NCBI GenBank assembly: GCA_009781445.1
Contig: WQYD01000010.1
Location: forward strand, 1-37,142
DNA: 37,142 nucleotides
Direction of reading: 5' to 3'
Source of the DNA: Bacillota bacterium
GTDB taxonomy: Bacteria > Bacillota > Clostridia > Christensenellales > DTU072
The first letter of the stretch is position 1; each line of letters opens with the position of its first letter. Of this stretch, positions 8,565 through 16,151 are shown in pieces. The notes below the pieces were generated by a model. It ran no database searches, was not told where the DNA came from, and saw nothing but the letters and a program-made list of their open reading frames with translations. A program made the position numbers and the translations under genes.

Positions 8565-9872
8565 ATGAGTACGCTTAACTTTAAAATTGAATACTTTGTT
8601 TCAAAAGACGCCGAAAAAACTTATATCAAAATCCCTTTTACCGTTCCTTACGGCGCGGAAAGCGTGGAAATTTCGTATAGCTACGAGGGGCAAAATGTTC
8701 GCCCCGAACCTTTCGGCGAAAAAAATGTGATTGATTTGGGGCTTGTGGATAACCTTGGAAACGATATTAGTGCCACGGGTAGCGCGCACCGTTCGCTTTT
8801 TGTGAGTGAAACCCATTCTTCTTGTGGCGCAAAAAAAACCGCGCTTGCAGAAGGTGTTTGGCACATTTTGCTTGGCGCGTACATGGTTAAAAAAAGCGGT
8901 GTAACCGTTTCGTATAATGTTAAAATCAATTTAAAAGTTCCGCGTTGGCTTAGAGGCGATACGCACCTTCACAGCACGAATTCAGACGGAAACAGCACTT
9001 ATCTTCAGCTTGCGAAAAAGGCGAAGAGAAGAAATCTTGATTACATAATTTTTACCGATCATAACAATACTTTCAGCGGTTCGCTTCCCGACATAAAGGG
9101 GCTAACCATGATTAAGGGCGTGGAATTTACCCACTTTAAGGGGCATTTTAATTTCCTCGGCGCAGAAAAGCCTTACAGCGGAACTTACGCAATTAACAGC
9201 TTTGAGGAATTTGAAGAAAAGTGCGAAGAAGCAAAAAAGAACGGTGCTTTAAGGGTAATCAACCACCCCGTAAGCCCCTGCCCTTGGGAATGGACTACGG
9301 ATTTTGATTATGACGGAATTGAGGTTTGGAACGGTTCTGCCGTTTTCATTAAGGACACCTTTGATAACTTAAAAATTTGGGACAGCGAACTTAAAAAAGG
9401 CAAAAACCTCTTTGCCGTGGGCGGTAGCGATTACCACCGTTTTTCCTTTCCCTTCGCCATGCCCACCACTGCGGTGTTTGCTGATTCGCGCGCCGAAAGC
9501 GATATTCTATCCGCAATAAAAAGCGGAAAAACCTCAATTCTATTTAAGCCGAACACCCCTCTTGCTTATATTGAAAAAATCAGTGAAACAGAAATAAAGG
9601 TAACTTGCGAACGCTTAAAGCGGGGGCGAACCCTTGTAATTCTTTCAGAAAACGGCGAAATGTTTAAGCACAAAGCAAAGCGAACCGCATCGTTTTCAAT
9701 CACCCTTCCTGCCGAAAATTCGCGCTACTTCCGCGCCGAGGTAAGAAGAAAGCCCCCATTCAAACTTGCCTTGCTTGACTATCTTATTTCAGGCAAAACG
9801 CGCCCGAATGAAAAAAATTATTTCTGCAAGGAATCTCACGAAGTTATCACAGGGGCGGTGTTTTTCAAATGA
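8565..9872 (+). CDS. PHP-domain metal-dependent phosphoesterase, CehA/McbA type
   Basis: The C-terminal two thirds is a PHP domain. GDTHLHSTNSDG (H134, H136), FTDHNNT (D165, H166), the INHPVSP segment and GGSDYH supply the metal ligands expected of the family, in the right order. This matches the CehA/McbA branch of PHP hydrolases, whose substrates are phosphate or carbamate esters. The first 125 residues look like a beta-sandwich domain without an obvious name. No signal peptide is present, so it should be cytoplasmic. The 435-aa frame overlaps yraN by 4 bp (ATGA), so both are co-translated. Its transcription is divergent from rplS. Confidence 0.8.
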   Translation: MSTLNFKIEYFVSKDAEKTYIKIPFTVPYGAESVEISYSYEGQNVRPEPFGEKNVIDLGLVDNLGNDISATGSAHRSLFVSETHSSCGAKKTALAEGVWHILLGAYMVKKSGVTVSYNVKINLKVPRWLRGDTHLHSTNSDGNSTYLQLAKKAKRRNLDYIIFTDHNNTFSGSLPDIKGLTMIKGVEFTHFKGHFNFLGAEKPYSGTYAINSFEEFEEKCEEAKKNGALRVINHPVSPCPWEWTTDFDYDGIEVWNGSAVFIKDTFDNLKIWDSELKKGKNLFAVGGSDYHRFSFPFAMPTTAVFADSRAESDILSAIKSGKTSILFKPNTPLAYIEKISETEIKVTCERLKRGRTLVILSENGEMFKHKAKRTASFSITLPAENSRYFRAEVRRKPPFKLALLDYLISGKTRPNEKNYFCKESHEVITGAVFFK

Positions 9873-10228
9873 AAGAATCGCTAAAACAAGGTTTAATTTA
9901 CGAGCATAACGCTTGCGAATATCTAAAAGAAAACGGCTATAAAATTTTAGACCGCAATGTAAATTACCAAGGAAAAGGCGAGCTTGATATCGTTGCCATT
10001 CAAGGCACAACCCTTGTTATCGTAGAAGTAAAATATCGTTCAAGTACGGATTTTGGGCATCCGATAGAATCACTTACGCGCCCCAAAGTGCAAAAAATCC
10101 TAAAAGCCACAGAACTCTACATAGCAGAAACGGAATATAAATATAAAGATATCCGCTTTGATATTATCTGCTTTGACGACTTAAATATTGAACATATAGA
10201 GAACGCTTTCTACGGATACTGGAATTAA
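9869..10228 (+). CDS. yraN: YraN family protein (UPF0102), predicted endonuclease-like
   Basis: The 119-aa protein has the UPF0102 signature: a helical start (YEHNACEYLKENGYKILDRNVNY) and then GELDIVAIQGTTLVIVEVKYRSS, the D...ExK pattern of a restriction-endonuclease-like fold. HPIESLTRPKVQKILKATELYI follows. The family is widespread next to rnhB, as here, but its cellular role is not settled. It overlaps the PHP gene by 4 bp and converges on rnhB with 3 bp between the stops. Confidence 0.9.
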   Translation: MKESLKQGLIYEHNACEYLKENGYKILDRNVNYQGKGELDIVAIQGTTLVIVEVKYRSSTDFGHPIESLTRPKVQKILKATELYIAETEYKYKDIRFDIICFDDLNIEHIENAFYGYWN

Positions 10229-10231
10229 AAA

Positions 10232-10840
10232 TTACACAAACTTCTTAATAAATGACGCCCTATGTGCGGGACACGCGCCAAACTTTTTGATCATTTCTAT
10301 GTGGTGTTTTGTGCCGTAACCTTTGTGAATTTCAAACCCGTATTCGGGATATTCTTTTGAAAGTGCAAGCATATAATCGTCCCGCGAAACCTTTGCGATT
10401 ATAGACGCGCTTGCAATGGAATAGCTTAGCGCATCGCCGTGAATTATAGGGATTGTTTTAAAAGGAATGTTGAGTTTAACCGCGTCCACCAAAACGGCAT
10501 TCGGCTTTGGATTTAGATTAAGCACAGCTTCACTCATAGCCATTTTTGTTGCGTTTAAAATGTTTACCTCATCAATTACCGTTTCGCTTACATTCACAAT
10601 CTTATAATCAATCAGGCTTTCTTTGAGTTCGTCATAAAGCAACCGCCTCACCCTATCGGATAGCTTTTTGCTATCGTTAACACGCGGTGTAATTTTCTTA
10701 AAATCACAAATCACCGCCACCGCAGTAACGGGGCCAGCCAAAGGGCCTCTGCCCGCTTCGTCCACCCCTGCCACCAAATTTAAGCCTTCCGATATGCAGG
10801 CTTCCTCATATGAGAATAGATTGTTTATCTCACTTTTCAT
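10232..10840 (-). CDS. rnhB: Ribonuclease HII
   Basis: RNase HII removes ribonucleotides and RNA-DNA hybrids. The active-site block VAGVDEAGRGPLAGPV, with the catalytic DE, is near residue 28. Two further family blocks follow: NDSKKLSDRVRRLLYDEL and AVLVDAVKL...IIHGDALSYSIASASIIAKVSRD. HKGYGTKHHIE closes the catalytic set. The ATG at 10838-10840 is preferred over a TTG at 10855; neither has a strong ribosome binding site. The 202-aa length is normal. It follows rbgA in the same direction, a standard Bacillota pairing. Confidence 0.95.
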   Translation of the reverse strand: MKSEINNLFSYEEACISEGLNLVAGVDEAGRGPLAGPVTAVAVICDFKKITPRVNDSKKLSDRVRRLLYDELKESLIDYKIVNVSETVIDEVNILNATKMAMSEAVLNLNPKPNAVLVDAVKLNIPFKTIPIIHGDALSYSIASASIIAKVSRDDYMLALSKEYPEYGFEIHKGYGTKHHIEMIKKFGACPAHRASFIKKFV

Positions 10841-11009
10841 AATTTCTAAAAACAATGTAATTTAGCCTCAGCCTTACAGAACTATTTAGGTGCTTGTTAA
10901 AGTGCGTTCAGGCGAGGAAAGCGAACAATTTGCAAAGGACTTTACTTAAATGTAAACGACTGCGCAAATTGTGAAGTTTGACAAAGCATCAACGCGATTT
11001 AGCGAGCAT
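10841..11009. other. Short intergenic stretch with a long-range inverted repeat
   Basis: No gene is seen. CAATTTGC at about 10929-10936 and GCAAATTG at about 10972-10979 can pair across a loop of roughly 35 nt. There is no T-tract. It lies between rbgA and rnhB and may be another dispersed repeat or an RNA leader of rnhB. Confidence 0.3.
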
Positions 11010-11840
11010 CTAATCAAGCAAAAATTTGCCAAGGTAACCTTTGCGAATATCGGAAATTAAGCCCTGCGAAGCCTTATCTAAATCATATTCACCGCCCTTT
11101 AGTAAAAACCCCCTTGCCTTTGCCACTTGGGTTAAAACTTCATTTTCGGGTGTGTCTTTATCTATACTATACCTTTTTTTGAATTCGTCCTCATTTGAGA
11201 TTCTTAAAAGTTTAAAGCCCTCAACCGCAAGTTCCAAAGCATTCACAACCTCATCTTTAATTGAACCGATAAGCGCGAGGTTAACCGCCTTTTTCTTGTT
11301 AGAAAAATCAGGATAAAGCACCCCGGGGCTATCAAGAAGTTCCAAATATTCCCCTATCTTCACCCACTGCTTTCCGCGCGTTACCCCGGGCCGATTTCCC
11401 GTAACCGTCTTTTTTTCAGGCGCAAGGCTGTTAATCAGGGTAGATTTCCCCGTGTTGGGGCAACCGATAACCATTGCTTTAAGCGTCTTTTTCACGCCCT
11501 TTAAAGCGTAACGGTTTATCATTTCCGCATTCAACTCTGTTAAGTTTTTCACAATTTCATTCGCATAAGCCTTACTCAAGCTATTGGTAACAATAGCCCT
11601 CATGCCTTGGCTAACAAAATGCGCACGCCACTTTTCCACCCCTTGGGCAGGCACTAAATCCGCCTTATTTAGCACATAAAGCCTTGGCTTATTCCCCAAA
11701 GCCCTGTCAAAATGCGGATTTATCGTAGACAACGGCGCACGCGCATCCAGCACATAAATCACGCAATCCACAATCTTAATCTCTTTCTCAATCATCCTCA
11801 GAGCCTTCGTCATATGCCCCGGAAACCAGTGAATATTCAT
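11010..11840 (-). CDS. rbgA: Ribosome biogenesis GTPase RbgA (YlqF)
   Basis: RbgA is a circularly permuted GTPase needed for late 50S assembly. The protein starts MNIHWFPGHMTKALRMI. It then shows the permuted order of motifs: NKADLV (G4), TNSLSKA (G5 region), GCPNTGKSTLIN (P-loop), RPGVTRGKQW (G2) and DSPGVLYP (G3), followed by the C-terminal RNA-binding domain. An upstream in-frame extension to 11924 is not real, because AGGAGGT (11846-11852) is placed 5 nt before the ATG at 11838-11840. Codons 1-7 lie inside the left att repeat of the island, and the promoter and ribosome binding site come from island DNA. The product is 276 aa, close to the family norm. Confidence 0.97.
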   Translation of the reverse strand: MNIHWFPGHMTKALRMIEKEIKIVDCVIYVLDARAPLSTINPHFDRALGNKPRLYVLNKADLVPAQGVEKWRAHFVSQGMRAIVTNSLSKAYANEIVKNLTELNAEMINRYALKGVKKTLKAMVIGCPNTGKSTLINSLAPEKKTVTGNRPGVTRGKQWVKIGEYLELLDSPGVLYPDFSNKKKAVNLALIGSIKDEVVNALELAVEGFKLLRISNEDEFKKRYSIDKDTPENEVLTQVAKARGFLLKGGEYDLDKASQGLISDIRKGYLGKFLLD

Positions 11841-11843
11841 TTT
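11818..11843. repeat. attL: left copy of the 26-bp island repeat, inside rbgA
   Basis: This 26-bp sequence is identical to 30790-30815. It contains the rbgA start codon (11838-11840) and the first codons (MNIHWFPG), so integration leaves the protein unchanged. Two more bases match just outside the core, after one mismatch. The integration chemistry is inferred from the nearby integrase. Confidence 0.85.
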
Positions 11844-11845
11844 AC

Positions 11846-11879
11846 ACCTCCTACATATAGTGTTTTTTGCCCTATTATA
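11846..11879 (-). promoter_or_regulatory. Island-borne -10 box and ribosome binding site now serving rbgA
   Basis: On the minus strand, TATAAT (11874-11879) sits inside a CCCTATAATAGGG palindrome, about 25 nt before AGGAGGT (11846-11852), which is 5 nt before the rbgA ATG. No convincing -35 is present. All of this lies on the island side of attL, so the element supplies the start signals for the essential gene it entered. Confidence 0.55.
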
Positions 11880-11899
11880 GGGGGTTTTGCTACTATATC

Positions 11900-11968
11900 T
11901 TGTGTTGTGGAAATAATTTGACACTAACTTTTACACTAACTTTTCCCCCTTTTATTCCCCCAACACAA
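11900..11968. promoter_or_regulatory. Left-end tandem 12-mers, probable integrase arm-binding sites
   Basis: Two adjoining copies of ACACTAACTTTT lie at 11921-11932 and 11933-11944, flanked by an inverted pair TTGTGTTG (11900-11907) and CAACACAA (11961-11968). The same period and a very similar sequence, GACTGTAATTTT then GACTGTAACTTTT, occur at the right end (30659-30683), with a single copy at 28302-28314. Such paired repeats about 80-110 bp inside each att core are what arm-type sites of tyrosine recombinases look like. Their role is inferred. Confidence 0.5.
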
Positions 11969-12068
11969 AATTTTTATGTCAAGGAAAATCCATTTTAGGG
12001 AAAGAAGTTAGTCGCATTTGAACGCTAATTATCGTGTCATAATATGCTTTGCGTTCGTTCATAAATGC

Positions 12069-12105
12069 CTATAATTAACCGCTTGTTTTACTCGATTAAT
12101 TATAG
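12069..12105 (+). promoter_or_regulatory. Promoter region and 10-bp inverted repeat before the 12139 gene
   Basis: CTATAATTAA (12069-12078) and TTAATTATAG (12096-12105) are perfect inverted copies. The left copy includes a TATAAT (12070-12075) that could be a -10 box, with only a weak -35. A regulator bound here would overlap the promoter. The segment 11969-12068 between this and the left-end repeats shows no other structure. Confidence 0.4.
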
Positions 12106-12138
12106 CATAAATTTAACCAAAATGAAAGGAGAATACAC

Positions 12139-12717
12139 ATGACAGCACTAATAATTGTTGCAACAATTTGCCTTGTCGTCGGCACATTCAATCTGATTAA
12201 TGCAAGAGCCGGAGCGAAGGCTTATCGTGCAAGAAACCGTGGCAGTCGGGTCGCGGAGATAGAAGAGTGGGACAGATGGTCGAGAATTCTTTTAGCAGAA
12301 TACAACGAGCTAACCGGCTTAGAGCTCTCCTATCCCGAAATCAAGTTCACATCAGGTCGCTTTGACCGCGCTTACTACAACGCTTTCAGCGAGCCGTACA
12401 CACTTACAAATGCAAATCCATGGAAAGATGAGACCGCGCTTGAAACACTGCGCATAAGGCATAAACTGCCCTCAGACGACGAAATCTACTCGCTGCAAGA
12501 ATGGATGTACAAAAAGAAAATTATCAACCGCCCTACTCTTTATACTTCTCTCGCTTATCTTATCCAACAATGCGTTTATCGCGCCGTCCATAAGCGCGAC
12601 TACAAATACGGAGGCAAGGACTGGGAAGGAGAAGAAGCGGCTAAACAAAAATGGGAAGAGATTCAAAGCAAGCACGCTTGGATGAAAAATGATCCGACTG
12701 ACCGTTGGATCAATTAA
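12139..12717 (+). CDS. Hypothetical membrane-anchored protein (island)
   Basis: I do not recognise this 192-aa protein. An N-terminal hydrophobic segment (ALIIVATICLVVGTFNLI) suggests a membrane anchor. The rest is polar and helical, rich in Trp, Tyr and charged residues, with EEWDRWSRILLAEYNELTG and KDWEGEEAAKQKWEEIQSKH. AAAGGAG lies 8 nt before the ATG, so it is probably expressed. It is the only plus-strand gene of the larger island unit and lies at the attL end, convergent with the long minus-strand operon. A helper or immunity-type role for the operon is possible but nothing shows it. Confidence 0.7.
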   Translation: MTALIIVATICLVVGTFNLINARAGAKAYRARNRGSRVAEIEEWDRWSRILLAEYNELTGLELSYPEIKFTSGRFDRAYYNAFSEPYTLTNANPWKDETALETLRIRHKLPSDDEIYSLQEWMYKKKIINRPTLYTSLAYLIQQCVYRAVHKRDYKYGGKDWEGEEAAKQKWEEIQSKHAWMKNDPTDRWIN

Positions 12718-12740
12718 TCGCCGTCAGCTCAACTGTATAA

Positions 12741-13005
12741 TCAGCTTTTCAATGCTTTTATCGTATCAACTACAAGTTGAACGGAGTTTGTTGCCACTAA
12801 TCTTTGATCTTTTTTTCTGCTCGGCAGAAATTGTGTTTTTGCAAAAACCCCAATCGCAAATTCCTTTCACGAAGACACATTGTTTGCCAGCTCTAAAAGA
12901 CACTAGCAGAACACCCGCCGTCACCATCTCTGCACCGTCTTTACGCCAACGAAGTGGATTATATGGGTATGGTGGTCTGCTTTTGATTTTATAACTAATA
13001 TTGCA
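12741..13005 (-). pseudogene. Decayed C-terminal fragment of a nucleoside-phosphorylase-like domain
   Basis: Directly after the Sel1 gene stop, the minus strand reads RWRKDGAEMVTAGVLLVSFR and, a few residues on, VFVKGICDWGF. This is the pattern (E.GAG..., VKGICDWG.) typical of phosphorylase/nucleosidase-superfamily domains found as effectors in conflict proteins. After about residue 60 the frame shifts, and another frame continues with KDQRLVATNSVQLVVDTIKA and stops at 12741-12743, the usual helical end of that fold. There is no start codon or ribosome binding site and the N-terminal part is missing. I read it as a dead fragment of a lost effector gene. The match is by eye. Confidence 0.55.
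12814..12840 (+). terminator. Possible weak terminator for the 12139 gene
   Basis: TTTCTGC (12814-12820) pairs with GCAGAAA (12824-12830) across TCG and is followed by TTGTGTTTTT. It is about 100 nt after the stop of the 12139 gene. The stem is short and the loop tight, so this is a weak call. Confidence 0.35.
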
Positions 13006-14208
13006 TCACACACTAGCCGCTGCAAATAATTTCTTTGCAAAAGGCGAATTGTTGTCTTGCATTATGAGACCGAATTCTCCTGTTCCTACTGCTTGAAAAC
13101 GCTTAAAAGCATAGTAATTGCTAGACAACTGTTTTTGGTACGCATAGTCCAACAAATCCATGTTTGCCATCACAACGCCATAGATTCCATCAATTTGATG
13201 TTGAGCAACTACATCGAATTGCACAAGCATTCTGCCCGGACTAGAATAGACAATGTATGAGTTTGTTCCATCACATTTTTTGCCTACAAATTTCTTACCT
13301 AGCATTTCAAAAGTTATGTGCGCGTTATCAGAGTCCTTTGCGGTTGTCGCGACAATAGGAGTTGTCTTTTTTTGTTGCAATTTTTCAAAATTTGCAATCC
13401 CATCCGAGTTTTTTTGTTCCGCCGAAAGTTTAAAATATTTCAATGCCTCATTATAATCAACGGGAACGCCTAAACCTTGTAAATAACACATTCCAAGTAA
13501 ATTTTCGGGAATACCGTCTTCCACCAACCAAGATGCCTTTTTTGCCATTGCTATTGCGTCTGCAAAATTTTGCGCCGTACCTATCCCTTGCAAATAACAT
13601 ATTGCTAAGTTAGAAGTGCAGTCACCGCAACCGTTCTCAGCGCCTTGTTTATAACTCTTGAAAGCTTCTTTGTAATTAATCGTCATTAGCTTGCCATTTA
13701 TATATATTCTTCCTAAATGACAACAAGCATCTCGACCCCCTGCTTCTGCAGCCTTTTTATACCAATGGATGGCTTTATTAACATCGGCATTTATGATGCC
13801 GTAATAACCTAATTCGCAGTAAGTGCCTAGTAAGTTCTGACATGTCACATCTCCATTCTCGGCACCCCTTTTTACACTATCTATGTTTTGATAATAAGAA
13901 TCTTTTTTTATATCGCGTTTCCTATCGACTTCTTCAGCTAATCTAAGATTTTCATGCGAAAGTTCAAATGCCTTCTTTTTTTCTTCTTCAATTTTCTTTA
14001 AAGAAACGTTCAATTCTGTCACATCAATTTGAATTCTAAACCTATGCTTCAATGCCAACCTTATTTCGCTTGCTAAATCATTGGATAAACCGCCTGCAAA
14101 TTCACCACAAACCTCTTTAACGGTCGATTCAATGTCGCTTGTAATATTTAAACCTTTGTTTCTAATGTAACTTAATACATCTTCATAATCCAACTTCGCG
14201 TTTGACAT
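13006..14208 (-). CDS. Sel1-repeat protein with operon-shared C-terminal domain
   Basis: Last intact gene of the operon. Residues 1-100 are helical with a coiled coil (SLKKIEEEKKKAFELSHENL). About residues 110-275 contain four or five Sel1-like repeats, for example AIHWYKKAAEAGGRDACCHLG, NLAICYLQGIGTAQNFADA and NLLGMCYLQGLGVPVDYNEA, which form a protein-binding solenoid. The C-terminal 110 residues (from about 290) end in YAFKRFQAV...LIMQDNNSPFAKKLFAA. That pattern recurs at the ends of three other operon proteins (15487, 15829 and 16152). No signal peptide is present. I infer a scaffold or adaptor; the C-terminal domain has no name I can give. Confidence 0.75.
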   Translation of the reverse strand: MSNAKLDYEDVLSYIRNKGLNITSDIESTVKEVCGEFAGGLSNDLASEIRLALKHRFRIQIDVTELNVSLKKIEEEKKKAFELSHENLRLAEEVDRKRDIKKDSYYQNIDSVKRGAENGDVTCQNLLGTYCELGYYGIINADVNKAIHWYKKAAEAGGRDACCHLGRIYINGKLMTINYKEAFKSYKQGAENGCGDCTSNLAICYLQGIGTAQNFADAIAMAKKASWLVEDGIPENLLGMCYLQGLGVPVDYNEALKYFKLSAEQKNSDGIANFEKLQQKKTTPIVATTAKDSDNAHITFEMLGKKFVGKKCDGTNSYIVYSSPGRMLVQFDVVAQHQIDGIYGVVMANMDLLDYAYQKQLSSNYYAFKRFQAVGTGEFGLIMQDNNSPFAKKLFAAASV

Positions 14209-14242
14209 GTCCGCTCCTCTATAATTTCGTTTTTTTCAAACT

Positions 14243-14713
14243 CTATTGAAAGCTATATGAGTCAACTCCGCTATCAACCAATTTATCTAAGTCGCTATTC
14301 CCCATTTTTCTTGATAACTCCGCCAAAATTTCATTTGTCCTCGTGGCCGTATCTAGGGTTGTTTTTGTGTCCCTTGCAATCTGTTCCAATTGCTCTTGCA
14401 ATGGAGAAAAATCAACATTGATTTTATGCGCATATTTCAACGCAGACTTCATGTCATCAAGAAATGCTTGCATGGGGGCATTTATGTTTTCTTTTATCAC
14501 ATCAAGCATTGTGACTCTTATTCTGTCTGTGATTTCACTTCCGCTTTGATTCAAGATGTTTTCAATTTTTTCATAATCTGGAATAAACTTATTCAGTGTG
14601 AAAACCATTTCGCAGTAGTAGCAAAAAACCGTCAAGTTTTTTTCGTCAAAAACGAAGCGGTCGGTCGCTCCGCATTTCGGACATTTGATTTTCTTAATCC
14701 CAATTTCTTTCAT
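14243..14713 (-). CDS. Zinc-ribbon protein, paralogue of the gene upstream
   Basis: The start is taken at the second ATG (14711-14713), because GGGAGG is 6 nt before it but touches the first. A Cys4 zinc ribbon opens the protein (CPKCGATD...CYYCEM). Next comes a helical region, FIPDYEKIENILNQSGSEITDRIR, ending in INVDFSPLQEQLEQIARDTKT. The gene upstream has the same ribbon followed by FIPNYDKIEEALVRNGRNVTDEIRR and IKVDFSVIFEQLDEISETTKD, so the two arose by duplication. This copy lacks the extra C-terminal domain. Function is unknown; a partner-binding cytosolic protein is likely. Confidence 0.75.
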   Translation of the reverse strand: MKEIGIKKIKCPKCGATDRFVFDEKNLTVFCYYCEMVFTLNKFIPDYEKIENILNQSGSEITDRIRVTMLDVIKENINAPMQAFLDDMKSALKYAHKINVDFSPLQEQLEQIARDTKTTLDTATRTNEILAELSRKMGNSDLDKLVDSGVDSYSFQ

Positions 14714-14731
14714 ACTCATCCTCCCGTAGTC

Positions 14732-15466
14732 TTATTCGTAAGTTTCTAATATGTTGAAAACTATGTCGACACCTTCTTTTTTTATTACTACTTTATCATA
14801 AAGTGTTTCAAAATCAACAATGGAAACCTTCTGCATAAACGGAATTGCGGTATCTATCAGCCCTACTGAACCATAAAAAGGAATATAGGTTACTTCTTTA
14901 GATGTTGCTTGCAACTCTTCCAAGTGTAATATAAATTCATTTCTGTTTGAAATGCGCGCCTTACACAAAACGTCATGTATCTTTCGTGCAATTACAGGAG
15001 CGAGATGCGGTCTGCCATCCGAACCTACACTCGTTTCCAACTCCAAAAAATTCTTTCCATATCTTTTTGAATGCTGTTGCAATTGCTCTTTTGTTATCAA
15101 TAGCTGCGATGTCGCATCCTTTGTCGTTTCTGAAATTTCATCTAATTGCTCGAATATTACCGAAAAATCCACTTTGATGCAATGGTTATACCTAAGTGAG
15201 CCATAAACCTCTTCGAAAAAATTGCGCAAAGAACCGTCTATGTTATCTTGTATATCGTCAAATAGCGTCCGCCTAATCTCATCGGTGACATTTCTTCCAT
15301 TCCGCACTAATGCTTCCTCTATTTTGTCATAATTGGGGATGAATTTGTCGAGAATAAACTCCATTTCACAATGACAACACTTAATAGTCAACCCACTTGA
15401 GTCAAATTCAAATTTGTCGGTTGCGCCACAGTTGGGACAACAAATTTTTCTATCTTTTGAATCCAT
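14732..15466 (-). CDS. Zinc-ribbon protein with extra C-terminal domain
   Basis: The ATG at 15464-15466 is chosen because AAGGAGG (15476-15482) lies 9 nt upstream. A longer frame to 15490 would overlap the previous gene by 4 bp and has no such site. The 244-aa protein starts with a Cys4 ribbon (CCPNCGATD...CCHCEM). It shares its middle with the next gene, and adds about 100 residues, including HLAPVIARKIHDVLCKARIS and YIPFYGSVGLIDTAIPFM. That extra part shows no family I know. It is part of the island operon, and the ribbons recall those of the protease and the membrane protein upstream. Confidence 0.72.
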   Translation of the reverse strand: MDSKDRKICCPNCGATDKFEFDSSGLTIKCCHCEMEFILDKFIPNYDKIEEALVRNGRNVTDEIRRTLFDDIQDNIDGSLRNFFEEVYGSLRYNHCIKVDFSVIFEQLDEISETTKDATSQLLITKEQLQQHSKRYGKNFLELETSVGSDGRPHLAPVIARKIHDVLCKARISNRNEFILHLEELQATSKEVTYIPFYGSVGLIDTAIPFMQKVSIVDFETLYDKVVIKKEGVDIVFNILETYE

Positions 15467-15486
15467 AGAGTATTTCCTCCTTCTGT

Positions 15487-15819
15487 TCATGTGGGCAATT
15501 TGTTTCCTGTTTCGGACTCAAATGCTGCCGAAATAGCCCTTGCAAGTTTTGTATCTGTCCCAATGGTTTGAATAATGATGTTTGTGGGGTCATTTATTAT
15601 TTGACAACAATAGACCTGTCCATCAAAAGCTATAGCCGTATCACCGAACCCTTTGCGAACAAACAAGACTCCGCCAAAGTTACCATCAAACGACGCCGTA
15701 AATATCAGTGCAACATTAAGAATCTTTCGTCCATTAAAATTAAGGTCGTAAGTATTGTCACTGAGTTTATCTACCAAACACTCCATGCCAATGAAATTAA
15801 TTTTCATAGTCTTTTCCAT
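15487..15819 (-). CDS. Small operon protein with shared beta-rich domain (110 aa)
   Basis: I cannot name this protein. It is short, without signal peptide or membrane segment, and looks mainly beta (ILNVALIFTASFDGNFGGVLFV, VYCCQIIND...IIIQTIG), with a final helix KLARAISAAFESE. The order GNFGG..., YCCQII, then a D.KLARAI helix parallels the C-terminal domain of the genes at 13006, 15829 and 16152, though this copy is the most divergent. AGGAG precedes the ATG. Its coding region and neighbours are packed with gaps of about 10 bp. Confidence 0.7.
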   Translation of the reverse strand: MEKTMKINFIGMECLVDKLSDNTYDLNFNGRKILNVALIFTASFDGNFGGVLFVRKGFGDTAIAFDGQVYCCQIINDPTNIIIQTIGTDTKLARAISAAFESETGNKLPT

Positions 15820-15828
15820 ATTTTGCTC

Positions 15829-16128
15829 CTATTTGCCGAAAGTCGAATACAGTTTCTTTGACAAGTCAGAATTCTGGTCAATCATTTTAAACTTTTGACT
15901 CTGTGGGAAAAATTCAAAAGCCAAATAAGCACCCTTATGAACTGGGTTAGAACTGCTCTCCACACGAAACAAAAATCCCATACGCCCATTCATTTCAATA
16001 GAATGGAACAACTGATATTTGTAAAAGAGCCTTTCCTGAAGATACAAATCCCAATTAACCACATCTAGTGACCTGCCAAGCAACTCCGGTTGCCCCCTCA
16101 CAATTTCAAACTTTGCGAACTGTGCCAT
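15829..16128 (-). CDS. Small operon protein with shared beta-rich domain (99 aa)
   Basis: The 99-aa protein appears to be the shared domain on its own. A beta-rich core (YQLFHSIEMNGRMGFLFRVES) is followed by YLAFEFFPQSQKFKMIDQNS and a last helix DLSKKLYSTFGK. The ending lines up with YAFKRF...DNNSPFAKKLF of the Sel1 protein and with NAYKFL...DINSLEAKKLI of the 253-aa protein. AAAGGAG lies about 11 nt before the ATG. Function is unknown. Confidence 0.7.
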   Translation of the reverse strand: MAQFAKFEIVRGQPELLGRSLDVVNWDLYLQERLFYKYQLFHSIEMNGRMGFLFRVESSSNPVHKGAYLAFEFFPQSQKFKMIDQNSDLSKKLYSTFGK

Positions 16129-16151
16129 AATAATTTTTCTCCTTTTATCTT

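Noticed and set aside
10841-11009. Small RNA gene between rbgA and rnhB
   Set aside because: Only a loose long-range inverted repeat is visible, with no promoter or terminator.
11841-11924. N-terminal extension of rbgA by 28 codons
   Set aside because: A strong ribosome binding site is placed for the ATG at 11840, and the extension lies in island-end DNA.
12689-12994. Plus-strand 101-codon frame after the 12139 gene
   Set aside because: It overlaps the end of the real gene and the opposite strand carries the recognisable phosphorylase-like remnant.
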